DNA from: Spyradosoma sp004558035
GTDB taxonomy: Bacteria > Verrucomicrobiota > Verrucomicrobiia > Opitutales > UBA953
Direction of reading: 5' to 3'
Length of the DNA: 64,000 nucleotides
Assembly: GCF_050314555.1 (NCBI RefSeq)
Contig: NZ_JBNPNH010000001.1
Coordinates: 124,001 to 188,000, forward strand
Position numbers and translations under genes: made by a program. The notes beneath the pieces were generated by a model that ran no database searches, was not told the origin of the DNA, and worked only from the letters and a program-made list of their open reading frames with translations. This document shows, one piece after another, positions 15,564 to 23,832 of the stretch (positions within the stretch are counted from its first letter, which is position 1; the number at the start of each line of letters is the position of its first letter).

Positions 15564-17738
15564 TCAGAAAAGTTCAAGCTGGCGCGGCTCGGCGGCGGCG
15601 TCCGCCGCGGGCGCGGATTCGTCCTCGGGCGCGGCATCCGTCTCTTCCGCCGCCGCGCCGACGCGCGCGAGCAGTTCCGCCTCGTCGATGACGGGAACGC
15701 CGAGCGCGCGCGCCTTGTCGAGCTTCGAGCCCGCCTCTTCGCCCGCGAGCACGAAATCCGTCTTCGAGCTGACGCTTCCGGAAACCTTTCCGCCGTGGCG
15801 TTCGATGAGCGCCTTGGCTTCGTCGCGCTTCAGCGTCGGCAGCGTGCCCGTGAGCACGAAGACCTTTCCCGCGAAAATCTGCGGGGCGGCGTCGCTCTCG
15901 CCTTCCGTCCCGGCGCCGAGACCGAGCGCGACGAAGCGTTCCGCGAGCTCGCGGTTGCGCGGCTTTTCGAAAAAGGCGAGCACGTTCGCGACGAGCACGG
16001 AGCTCTTGTTCTTTTCGTCGTCCGCCCGCTTCAGCAGCGCGTCGCGGAGCTCCGCCTCGGAGGCGTCCGCAAGCGCGGCGAGCGAGCGGAACTTCTTCGC
16101 GAGCAGCTTCGCGTTCTCTTCGCCGATGCCGGGAATGCCCAGCCCGTTGACGAGCCGCGCGAGCCCGCGCGAACGCGACGCCTCGATGCCGTCGAGCAGA
16201 TTGCGCGCGGATTTTTCCTTGAACTTGTCGAGTCCGACGAGATCGCTTTCCCGAAGCGCGTAGAGGTCGGCGGGAACGCTCACGAGCCCGCGCGCGACGA
16301 GCTGCGCGGCGACCGCCTCGCCGAGATTGGGAATGTCCATGCAGGATTTTCCCGAGAAATAAAGCAGGCGGCGGACGCGCACTTCCGGCGTGTCCTTTTC
16401 GCGCAGATACCAGGCGGCGACGCGCTCCGTGCCTTTTTCGGGGCGTTTCGGATCGACGAGGCGCTCCGGGCGCTCGGCGTCGAGCCCGGCGGCCTTCACC
16501 GCTTCGGCGAAGGAGAATCTCCGCGCGTCCGCGGGGCGTTTTTCGGGCACGAAGCGCACGACCTGCGGAATGATTTCGCCCGCCTTTTCGACGATGACGC
16601 GGTCGCCGACGCGCAGATCCTTCGCGGCGATCTCGTCCTCGTTGTGGAGCGTGGCGCGGGAGACCGTCGTTCCCGCGACCTCGACGGGATCGAGCTCGGC
16701 GACGGGCGTGATCTTGCCCGTGCGGCCAACCTGCAGCGTGACGGCGCGCAGGGTCGTCTCCGCCTGCTCCGGCGCGTATTTGAAGGCGATCGCCCAGCGC
16801 GGCGCGTTCGCCTTTTCGCCGAGCTCGCGCTGCACGTCGATGCGGTTGATCTTCACGACGGCGCCGTCGGTCGGGAAATCGAATTTTCCGCGCAGTTCGC
16901 CGAGCTCGCGGATCGCCGCGAAGGCGGCTTCGCCGTCGCGCGCGCGGCCGAAGAATTCCGTCACGGGAAAGCCCCACGAGACGAGCGCGTCGCGCAGGTC
17001 GGCGAGCGTCGCGAACGCGCTCGGCGGCTCGCAGAAGCCGACGCCGTAAACGTAGGTGTCGAGGCGGCGGGCGCGCGTCTCCTGCGGGTTCTGCGACTTC
17101 ATCGTTCCCGCGGTGAGGTTGCGCGGGTTCGCGAAGGGCTCGAGTCCGAGCTTCTCGCGCTCGGCGTTGATGCGGCGGAACTCCGCGTTGCGCATGAAGA
17201 TTTCGCCGCGGATTTCGATGACGTCGGGCACGGGAACGCCGCCGGGCGCGGTCTTCAGTTCGGCGGGAACGCCGGCGATGTTCGCGGCGTGGCGCGAGAC
17301 GTCGTCGCCCTCCTCGCCGTTGCCGCGTGTCGTCGCGCGCACGAATTTTCCCTTTTCGTAAGTGTAGGAGACGGAGATGCCGTCGATCTTGGGCTCGACG
17401 ACGAAGTCGAGCTTTTCGGCGGGAACGTCCCTGGCGACGCGGCGGCAGAACTCGGCGAAATCGCCTTCGCTGTACGTGTTGTCGAGCGACTGCATCGGCG
17501 TGCGGTGGCGGTATTTCTCGAAGGCGCCCGTGCGGTCGTCGCCGACCTTGTTCGTGGGCGAATCCGCGCTCGCGTACTGCGGGAACGCGGCTTCGAGACG
17601 CTTCAGCTCCGCCTTGAGCCGGTCGTATTCGTAGTCCGAAATCGTCGGCGTGGTGTGGCGGTAATAGCGCTCGTCGTGTTCCGAAATTTCCTTGCGGAGC
17701 GCGTCGATGCGCAGTTTTTCTTCGGGGACGTCTGGCAT
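15564..17738 (-). CDS. ligA: NAD-dependent DNA ligase
   Basis: 724 aa from the ATG at 17738 (MPDVPEEKLR). LigA seals nicks in replication and repair using NAD+. Visible parts are the Ia domain (ISDYEYDRLK), the adenylation site EPKIDG with Lys117, the OB-fold, a zinc finger region with cysteines, helix-hairpin-helix repeats, and a C-terminal BRCT domain (FAGKVFVLTG...LKRDEAKALIERHGGKV as landmarks). The open frame continues 52 codons upstream to 17894, but that stretch shows no LigA homology, so I chose the internal ATG. The tail past the BRCT domain is acidic and Ala-rich. It is followed immediately by the SNF2 helicase gene. Confidence 0.95.
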   Translation of the reverse strand: MPDVPEEKLRIDALRKEISEHDERYYRHTTPTISDYEYDRLKAELKRLEAAFPQYASADSPTNKVGDDRTGAFEKYRHRTPMQSLDNTYSEGDFAEFCRRVARDVPAEKLDFVVEPKIDGISVSYTYEKGKFVRATTRGNGEEGDDVSRHAANIAGVPAELKTAPGGVPVPDVIEIRGEIFMRNAEFRRINAEREKLGLEPFANPRNLTAGTMKSQNPQETRARRLDTYVYGVGFCEPPSAFATLADLRDALVSWGFPVTEFFGRARDGEAAFAAIRELGELRGKFDFPTDGAVVKINRIDVQRELGEKANAPRWAIAFKYAPEQAETTLRAVTLQVGRTGKITPVAELDPVEVAGTTVSRATLHNEDEIAAKDLRVGDRVIVEKAGEIIPQVVRFVPEKRPADARRFSFAEAVKAAGLDAERPERLVDPKRPEKGTERVAAWYLREKDTPEVRVRRLLYFSGKSCMDIPNLGEAVAAQLVARGLVSVPADLYALRESDLVGLDKFKEKSARNLLDGIEASRSRGLARLVNGLGIPGIGEENAKLLAKKFRSLAALADASEAELRDALLKRADDEKNKSSVLVANVLAFFEKPRNRELAERFVALGLGAGTEGESDAAPQIFAGKVFVLTGTLPTLKRDEAKALIERHGGKVSGSVSSKTDFVLAGEEAGSKLDKARALGVPVIDEAELLARVGAAAEETDAAPEDESAPAADAAAEPRQLELF

Positions 17739-17897
17739 GGTCGTTGAAAAAGCGTTGAGCGCGCCGCCGCAGAACGCCCAGAGGCAGAACGCGGCGCGCG
17801 CGGTTTTGAAAAAGGGAGCTCCGACGGCGACGTTCCCGCCGCGTCCCGAGAGGGAGGCGGGATTTCGTTTCGGCGCTCGGGAGCGGGAACGCATGGA

Positions 17898-18551
17898 CTA
17901 CAGCCGCACGTAGGGATTCGTTTCGATCTCGTCGCCGACGCTCGTTTCCGGGCCGTGGCCGGGGAAGACGCGCACGTCGCGCGGGAGCGTGAAGAGCTTT
18001 TCGCGGATGTTCTTTTCGAGCACGGCGAAGCTGCCGCCGGGCAAGTCCGTGCGCCCGACGCTGCCGGCGAAAAGCGCGTCGCCGGTGAACACGCATTTTT
18101 CCGCGGCGCAGTAGAACGCGAGGCTGCCGGGGCAATGCCCGGGAACGGCGAGCGCGCGCCATTCCGCGCCGAGCAGCGTGAACGTCTCGCCGTCCGCCGT
18201 CGGGCGCGAAAGCGCGAACGCGGGAAAGTCCGCCGCCGTCAGCCCCGGAATCGCGCTCTGGTACCACGGCGCGAATTTTTCGGGATTTTCGTGAAAGGCG
18301 CGTCCGTCCTCGTGCGCGAAGACGGGCGCGTCCGCGCGCGTTCCCGCGAGCAGCGCGGCGACGCCGCCGTTGTGGTCCCAATGCCCGTGCGTGATGAGAA
18401 TCGCGTCGAGCGCGAGACCTTCGCGCCGGATGATCGGGAGGAGTTCGGCGTCCGAGCCGGGCGGAACGTCGACGACGACGCAGCGGCCGTTCTCGGAAAT
18501 CAGATAAGCGTTGGTCGCGAAAGGACCGGCGGGAATGGTGCGGATGTTCAT
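17898..18551 (-). CDS. Metallo-beta-lactamase-fold hydrolase (glyoxalase II-like)
   Basis: 217 aa. The metal-binding set is complete: THGHWDHNG (H55, H57, D59, H60), H139 in VPGHCPGS, D158 in FTGDALF and H199 in FPGHGPET. The order and length match YcbL-type hydroxyacylglutathione hydrolases, cytoplasmic thioester hydrolases of the glyoxalase II group; the true substrate cannot be read from the sequence. It lies 159 bp upstream of the chosen ligA start on the same strand. Its 5' side is the inverted-repeat element 18557-18666, with the divergent-repeat arms starting only a few bases before the ATG. Confidence 0.88.
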   Translation of the reverse strand: MNIRTIPAGPFATNAYLISENGRCVVVDVPPGSDAELLPIIRREGLALDAILITHGHWDHNGGVAALLAGTRADAPVFAHEDGRAFHENPEKFAPWYQSAIPGLTAADFPAFALSRPTADGETFTLLGAEWRALAVPGHCPGSLAFYCAAEKCVFTGDALFAGSVGRTDLPGGSFAVLEKNIREKLFTLPRDVRVFPGHGPETSVGDEIETNPYVRL

Positions 18552-18556
18552 TTTGG

Positions 18557-18666
18557 AAAGCTTAAAGCTTAAAGGTTAAGGGTTGAAGGAGGTTAAAAGG
18601 TTATGAGGTTAAAGGTTAAGGGAAGAAAAATTCCTCTAAGTTCTCACCCTTAACCTTTAAGCTTTT
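18557..18666. repeat. Intergenic inverted repeat of TTAAAGG/CCTTTAA units
   Basis: The arms GCTTAAAGGTTAAGGG (18567-18582) and CCCTTAACCTTTAAGC (18647-18662) are perfect 16-bp inverted copies. Between them are degenerate units such as GGTTAAAAGGTTATGAGG. The element fills the spacer between the POT transporter stop and the metallo-hydrolase start, and shares its 16-mer with 12994-13009. Confidence 0.8.
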
Positions 18667-20295
18667 TCACGCGTTCATGTCCTTCCACTTTTTCGCCATG
18701 TGCGAGAAGACGATGAGCGCGATCGCGGAGAGCACGCCGATCGCGGCGAAAGGCAGCCAGACGTTAAGATTCGGCGAATACGTCTCCCAAAGAAGGCGCG
18801 TCGCCGCCTGCGCGTCGAGCCCGGTTTCCGCCTGCAGCGCGCTCATCGCGCCGTTGCGCGTGATTTCGAGCTTCGCCTCGAGCGCGCTCACGTCGTCGAA
18901 GAACGGACGCCATTCGACGCCGCGTTTCTCCGCGAGCCAGCGCAGCGCGAGCGTCGCCTTTTCGCCGACGTTCCCGTAGATGAAGCCCGCCATCTTCGCG
19001 CCCGCGAAGATGCCCACGCCCACGGGAATGTTGATGTAGGCGAGATAGACGCCCTTCTTGTCCGGCGGCGCGATTTCGGAAAGATACTGCGACTTCTTCG
19101 GGCCCGTGCACATTTCGCCGAGCGAGAAGAACACGACGCCGAGAATGAAGAACCACGCGTTCTGCGTGTAGCCCGCGACGACGACGCCGACCGTCGCCAT
19201 GAACATGCCGATGACCATCGCCGAGAGCGTGCGCATCTTGCGCGTGAGCCACGACACGCCGACCACGCCGAGGATGATGAACCACGCGTTGCACGAGATG
19301 AGCACCGCCTGCGGCACGCGCAGCGCGCCGTCGTGCTCCTCGACGAGGAACTGCGAAATCCCTTCCGGCAGCGCGCCGAGCGTCGCGGCGACGTTCGCGC
19401 TCGAAACCCAGTCTTCGAGGAAGTTCGGCTGCAGGTCCCAGAGCTGGAACATCATCAGCCAGAAGCCCGACATGATGAGAATCCACGTCAGCAGGCGCGG
19501 CTGGAAAATGTCGCGCACGGCGTTCACGAGCACGCGCAGCGGCGAAAGCGTCTTCGAGGCGCCCGAGGGCGTGTCGCGGAAGAAGAGCAGCGGCACGAAG
19601 TTCAGCAGAATCATGCCCGCGGAAACGCAGAACACGAGCCGCCAGCGCTCGGGGGAATTGGCGGCGCCGAGCGCGTCCGCCATGAAGTTGCCCGAAAGAA
19701 ACGCCACGGGAATGTAGTGCCCGATGAGCGCGCCGATGTTCACGACCCAGTAGAAGACGCCCCAGCCGAGCGAGGATTTTTCGCGCGGGAGCGTGTGCGA
19801 AAGCGCGCCCTGGATGCCCGGCTTGAACAGCGCCGAGCCCGTCGCGAACACCGTGATGCCCGTGAGGAAGCCGAGGTAGTCGCCGTTCACGCCGTCGATC
19901 CCGAGCGTTCCCGCGAACGCGTCGAGCGCGGCGACGTCGCGCAGAAACGCCATCAGCAGGTAGCCGACGGACATCATCGCGACGGAAATCGTCATCATCT
20001 TCTTGTAGCCGTAGCGGTCAGCGAACCCGCCCGTGACGATGGGCAGGAAGCACTGCACGACCGCCCACCACGCGTAGAGCGTGCCCTTCGCGGCGGCGTC
20101 GAGATGGAGCCCGCCGGCGTTGTCCGCCTGCATGATGTAGATGGGCGCGACGACGCGCACGCTGTTGTACGCGAGCCGCTCCATCATCTCGATGAAGTTC
20201 AGCTCGAAAAACGGCGTGAGCCACGAGGCGGATTTCTTCGTTTCTGCGGCGGGAACGGCGTCCGTTCCCGTCTCGGAATTCGTCGGATTGCTCAT
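18667..20295 (-). CDS. POT/PTR-family peptide:proton symporter (MFS)
   Basis: 542 aa from the ATG at 20295 (MSNPTNSETG). The first helix carries FELNFIEMMERLAYNSVR, the ExxER-type motif of proton-coupled oligopeptide transporters. A dozen or more hydrophobic segments follow, for example FLTGITVFATGSALFKPGIQG and LLTWILIMSGFWLMMF. It would import di- and tripeptides at the inner membrane. An in-frame extension to 20457 overlaps the tRNA-Val gene and was rejected. It is transcribed alone, with repeat element 18557-18666 just downstream. Confidence 0.88.
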   Translation of the reverse strand: MSNPTNSETGTDAVPAAETKKSASWLTPFFELNFIEMMERLAYNSVRVVAPIYIMQADNAGGLHLDAAAKGTLYAWWAVVQCFLPIVTGGFADRYGYKKMMTISVAMMSVGYLLMAFLRDVAALDAFAGTLGIDGVNGDYLGFLTGITVFATGSALFKPGIQGALSHTLPREKSSLGWGVFYWVVNIGALIGHYIPVAFLSGNFMADALGAANSPERWRLVFCVSAGMILLNFVPLLFFRDTPSGASKTLSPLRVLVNAVRDIFQPRLLTWILIMSGFWLMMFQLWDLQPNFLEDWVSSANVAATLGALPEGISQFLVEEHDGALRVPQAVLISCNAWFIILGVVGVSWLTRKMRTLSAMVIGMFMATVGVVVAGYTQNAWFFILGVVFFSLGEMCTGPKKSQYLSEIAPPDKKGVYLAYINIPVGVGIFAGAKMAGFIYGNVGEKATLALRWLAEKRGVEWRPFFDDVSALEAKLEITRNGAMSALQAETGLDAQAATRLLWETYSPNLNVWLPFAAIGVLSAIALIVFSHMAKKWKDMNA

Positions 20296-20379
20296 AACTG
20301 TCTTCTGTAAAATGTGGCGCCGAGCATAACAAATTCGCCTCCGCCCGCGCAACCGCGAAGGCGAGTCCGGAAAAAGCGC

Positions 20380-20408
20380 TTGCGTTTTCACGGAAAAAAG
20401 CCCATTCT
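20380..20408 (+). promoter_or_regulatory. Candidate promoter of tRNA-Val
   Basis: TTGCGT, a 17-bp spacer and CATTCT end 16 bp before the first tRNA base, the spacing expected for a tRNA transcription unit. The -10 hexamer is only a moderate match. Confidence 0.45.
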
Positions 20409-20424
20409 CGCATCTCATTCTTTC

Positions 20425-20501
20425 GGTCGCGTAGCTCAGTTGGTTAGAGCACAGCATTCACATTGCTGGGGTCACAGGTTCGAGTCCTGCCGCGACCACC
20501 A
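20425..20501 (+). tRNA. tRNA-Val, anticodon CAC, CCA encoded
   Basis: A complete cloverleaf can be folded. The acceptor is GGTCGCG/CGCGACC with discriminator A and encoded CCA. The D-arm is GCTC/GAGC, the anticodon arm CAGCA-TTCACAT-TGCTG gives anticodon CAC at the centre, and the T-loop is TTCGAGT. One A-C mismatch closes the T-stem. It reads GTG codons. The gene is single, not in a cluster, and ends in an intrinsic terminator. Confidence 0.97.
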
Positions 20502-20512
20502 TTTTTTCCGAA

Positions 20513-20535
20513 GCCCGCGAAGACGCGGGCTTTTT
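20513..20535 (+). terminator. Intrinsic terminator of tRNA-Val
   Basis: Perfect 7-bp stem GCCCGCG/CGCGGGC with a 4-base loop, followed by five T residues, starting 12 bp after the tRNA CCA. Confidence 0.85.
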
Positions 20536-20613
20536 CGCGTCCGCCCGCGTTCCCGCGGCGAAATTGGCGTTGAGCCGCGGCGGGAATCCGTACATACTGA
20601 GCGCACGAAAATC

Positions 20614-22089
20614 ATGAGCGAATTCGTCACAATCGCCCTGCTCGTCGGGGTCTCCGCTTTCGCGCTCCGGTCCTGGCTCGTGCTTCGTCACTCCAAAAGC
20701 GAGTACTATCGGCTGGACTTCAGTCTTCAGCACGAACGCTACAGCAACCGCCTCACCGTCGACTTCATGCACGCGGTGAAGCGTTCTCTGGAGACGGGCG
20801 AGGCGCAGGAAGTCACGAAGGACACCGTCTTCAGGAGCATTCTCTTCACGGCGATCCGCGGCACGCGCGCGATGAGCGCCTGCATCTTCCGGCTGAACGA
20901 GGACGACGCGTTCGAGCCGATCGCGCGCGCGGGGCTGTTCCCGCTGCTCGGCGGCTATCCCGCGCGCTTCCGCGGCGCGTCGCGGGTCGGTCTGATCCGC
21001 GCGCATTTCGAAAAGACGATCTACGCGAAAGACGCGCCGTGCTTCGCCGAAGCGCTCCGCAGCGGGACCGCCACGCTCGTGCGCGCGTTCCCGCTCGCGC
21101 CCGGCAATTTCGTTCCCGACGATCCGCCCGCCGTGCCGCGCGACGTCATCGTCGCGCCGGTCTTCCTCTCGGGAAAGCTCATCGGCGTCATCGCCGTCGC
21201 CAATCCGCGCCACCGCGGCCGGTTCACGCCGTCGGAAATCAAGCTCGCCGACCTGCTCGCGCAGCAGGCGGGCATGGCGCTGCAGATGCGCACGCTTCTC
21301 GCCGTGCGCGCGGAAAAACAGCGGCTCGACTTCGAGCTCGGCATCGCCGCGAGCATTCAGAAGATGCTCCTCCCGCGCTACATTCCCCAGGCGCATTCCA
21401 TCGACATCGCGACGACCTACCGCCCCGCGCAGACCGTCGGCGGCGACCTCTACGACGTCTTCGACCTCGGCGGCGGGCGCATCGCCGCGATCGTCGCGGA
21501 CGTCTCCGGGCACGGCGTCTCCGCCGCGCTGCTCATGGCGATCTGCCGCACGAATTTTCACCGGATCGCGCCGACCTCCATCAGCGCCGCGGACCTGCTC
21601 CGCCGGCTCGACCGCGTGATGGCGCACTCGTTCTCGCGCGGCAAATTCCTGACCGCCGTCTGCGCGTTTCTGGACACACAGCGCAACACGCTTTCGCTCG
21701 CGCGCGCCGGGCACGAACGCCCGCTCCTGCTCTCCAACAACGATCCCGCCACGGGAACGCCGCTGCGCGAGCCCAAGCTCGAATTTCTCGACAGCGGCGG
21801 CCTCGCCGTCGGGCTGACGAAGCCGGAGATCTTCGACGCCGCCATTGCGGAGATCTCGCGCCCGTATTTCCGCAACGACGCGCTGATTCTCTACACCGAC
21901 GGGCTGACGGAGGAGCGCGGCGCGGACGGCGAGGAATTCGGATCCGAGCGCCTCGCGCGCGTCGTCCGCAGGATGCACGGCGAAAACGCGCGGCGCATCA
22001 ACGACGCCATCATCGCCGAGCTCTCCGCCTTCTCCGGAAAGACCGAATTTTCCGACGACCTCACGCTCGTCGCCATCCGCGCGACCTGA
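20614..22089 (+). CDS. Membrane-anchored GAF/SpoIIE-type PP2C phosphatase
   Basis: 491 aa from the ATG at 20614 (MSEFVTIALL). An N-terminal membrane helix (about 3-22) is followed by a GAF-like sensor region (about 60-230) and a SpoIIE/RsbU PP2C domain (about 245-490). Metal-site landmarks are GGDLYD (D278), VADVSGHG (D296), LILYTDGLTE and the terminal DDLTLVAI. Such proteins dephosphorylate anti-sigma-factor antagonists in partner-switching stress or developmental pathways. No antagonist or HATPase kinase gene lies nearby, so the partner is unknown. Earlier in-frame starts run back into the tRNA region and were rejected. The next gene follows after 40 bp. Confidence 0.9.
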   Translation: MSEFVTIALLVGVSAFALRSWLVLRHSKSEYYRLDFSLQHERYSNRLTVDFMHAVKRSLETGEAQEVTKDTVFRSILFTAIRGTRAMSACIFRLNEDDAFEPIARAGLFPLLGGYPARFRGASRVGLIRAHFEKTIYAKDAPCFAEALRSGTATLVRAFPLAPGNFVPDDPPAVPRDVIVAPVFLSGKLIGVIAVANPRHRGRFTPSEIKLADLLAQQAGMALQMRTLLAVRAEKQRLDFELGIAASIQKMLLPRYIPQAHSIDIATTYRPAQTVGGDLYDVFDLGGGRIAAIVADVSGHGVSAALLMAICRTNFHRIAPTSISAADLLRRLDRVMAHSFSRGKFLTAVCAFLDTQRNTLSLARAGHERPLLLSNNDPATGTPLREPKLEFLDSGGLAVGLTKPEIFDAAIAEISRPYFRNDALILYTDGLTEERGADGEEFGSERLARVVRRMHGENARRINDAIIAELSAFSGKTEFSDDLTLVAIRAT

Positions 22090-22129
22090 GCCGCTCGCGC
22101 CGAAAAAAACACGTTCCCGCCGCACGAAA

Positions 22130-23710
22130 ATGCTCTCCGAATTCCGCCTCCCCGTCATGTCCTGCGCCCGCGCGAAAGCCTGGGAAAAACACTTCTTCGC
22201 GCCGGAAAACGCGGGTGCCGAAACGCCGCCGCAGGAACGCGACTTCATGCGCCGCGCGGGAACGCGCATCGGAGACTTCATCCTCTCGCGCCTGCGGGAA
22301 CGCCCGCCCGCGCACCTGCTCGTCCTCTCCGGAAAAGGCCACAACGGCGGCGACGCGCTCATCGCCGCGCGGCGCGTGCTGAGTGCGTTCCCGCGCGGAA
22401 GCGTGCCCGCGAAGATCGTCTTCTTCGCGAAAGACTGGGACGCGCTCGCGCCGCTCACGATGGACGCCTACGAGGATTTTCTGCGCGACTGCGGCAAGGC
22501 GCCCGCGCTTTTTCTCCCGGAGGAATCTCCCGACGCGCTCGACGCCTTTCTGCCGCGTTCCCGCGGCGGCGTCGTGATCGACGGCGTTTACGGGCACGGC
22601 TTCCGTCCGCCGCTGCGCGAGCACGTCCGCGAGGCGTTCACGCGCCTCAACGCCCTCGGCGGCGGCGACCTGCGCGTCTCCGTCGATCTGCCCTCGGGCG
22701 TGAGCGATTCGCCCGTTTCCGTCTGCGCCTTCGCGGCGGACTTCACCTGCGCGACGGGCATCCTCAAGACGCCGCTGCTCGATCCCGCGAACTCGCGCTG
22801 CGTCGGCCGCGTCGTGCCGCTCGCGATCGGCTTTCCCGTCGAGGAAAAACGTATCTGCGCGGCGGATACGCGCCTCGCGCTCGAGCGTGTTCCCGCGCGG
22901 CGTCCCGCGTTCTGCGACAAGCGCACGTTCGGTCACGTTCTGATCGTCGGCGGCTCGCGCGCGATGCCGGGCGCGCTGATGCTCAACGCGCTCGCGGCTC
23001 TGCGCGCGGGCGCGGGGCTCGTCAGCGTGCTCTGCCCGCGGAGCGTCCACGCCGCCTTCGCCGCGCGCGCGCCGGGCGCAATGTGGATTCCCTGCGAAGA
23101 GACGCCGGAAGGCGCGCTCGAGCTCCGCGACGCGCTCGCGAAATTCCGTAAATTTTCCGCCAGGGCGGGCGCCGTGCTCTGCGGTTCCGGCATGGGAGAC
23201 TCGCCCGACGCTCAGGCGCTCGCGCAGAGCGTCGCCGCGGAAACGCCGGAAGCCGCCGCGCTCGTGCTCGACGCGGACGCGCTGCGCCCGGGCACGCTCT
23301 CGGCGCTGCGGCGAAGCGACCCGAACGTTCTCCTGCCGCACCACGGCGAATTTCTCCGGCTCGGCGGCGACCCGAAAAACCCCGAGACGTTCCTGAGCCG
23401 CAGGCCGCGGGTTTCCGCGTTCGCGCTCAAAGGACCGTTCACGGAAATCCTGGACGCGGAAACGCGCCTGATCACGTCCGCGGGAACGCCCGCGCTCGCG
23501 CGCGGCGGGAGCGGCGACGTGCTCGCGGGAATGACGGCGGCGCTCTTCGCCGAACGCGCCTCGCGCCGCGACGCGCCGACGCCCGCGGAACTGCTCGCGC
23601 AGGCGGTCTGCTGGCACGGCGCCGCGGCTCAGCATTGGGAGCTCGCGCAGGGCACGCGCACGGCGGACGTCTCCGCCCTGCCCGAGTTCTTCGGCGATGC
23701 CCTGCCCTGA
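22130..23710 (+). CDS. nnr: Bifunctional NAD(P)H-hydrate epimerase/dehydratase
   Basis: 526 aa. The N-terminal YjeF_N domain carries the nucleotide loop SGKGHNGGDALIAA (67-80) and epimerises R- to S-NAD(P)HX. The C-terminal carbohydrate-kinase-like domain (about 255-520; VGGSRAMPGALMLNA, LPHHGEFLRLGG, ARGGSGDVLAGMTAALF) dehydrates S-NAD(P)HX using ADP or ATP. It repairs damaged NADH and NADPH in the cytoplasm. Both domains look intact and the length is normal for the fused form. It sits between the PP2C phosphatase and pgk, probably co-transcribed with the phosphatase. Confidence 0.93.
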   Translation: MLSEFRLPVMSCARAKAWEKHFFAPENAGAETPPQERDFMRRAGTRIGDFILSRLRERPPAHLLVLSGKGHNGGDALIAARRVLSAFPRGSVPAKIVFFAKDWDALAPLTMDAYEDFLRDCGKAPALFLPEESPDALDAFLPRSRGGVVIDGVYGHGFRPPLREHVREAFTRLNALGGGDLRVSVDLPSGVSDSPVSVCAFAADFTCATGILKTPLLDPANSRCVGRVVPLAIGFPVEEKRICAADTRLALERVPARRPAFCDKRTFGHVLIVGGSRAMPGALMLNALAALRAGAGLVSVLCPRSVHAAFAARAPGAMWIPCEETPEGALELRDALAKFRKFSARAGAVLCGSGMGDSPDAQALAQSVAAETPEAAALVLDADALRPGTLSALRRSDPNVLLPHHGEFLRLGGDPKNPETFLSRRPRVSAFALKGPFTEILDAETRLITSAGTPALARGGSGDVLAGMTAALFAERASRRDAPTPAELLAQAVCWHGAAAQHWELAQGTRTADVSALPEFFGDALP

Positions 23711-23758
23711 CCGCCTCCGCGCCGCGAAAAACCGAGGGTCCGGGCGGCAAATTTCAAT

Positions 23759-23787
23759 TTGCCAAAGCGTTCCCGCGCGGATTTAAT
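23759..23787 (+). promoter_or_regulatory. sigma70-type promoter of pgk-tpiA
   Basis: TTGCCA, a 17-bp spacer and TTTAAT, each five of six to consensus, lie 45 bp before the pgk ATG. The spacer contains one copy of the octamer GTTCCCGC. This is the best promoter match I saw in the window. Confidence 0.65.
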
Positions 23788-23832
23788 GAGAGAACATTTT
23801 GTTGAAACCACTCTTTGAACAATCACAAAACT

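Noticed and set aside
17739..17894. 52-codon N-terminal extension of LigA
   Set aside because: No similarity to the ligase N-terminus; the domain starts right after the ATG at 17738.
20296..20457. N-terminal extension of the POT transporter
   Set aside because: It overlaps the tRNA-Val gene, and the usual family N-terminus begins at the ATG at 20295.
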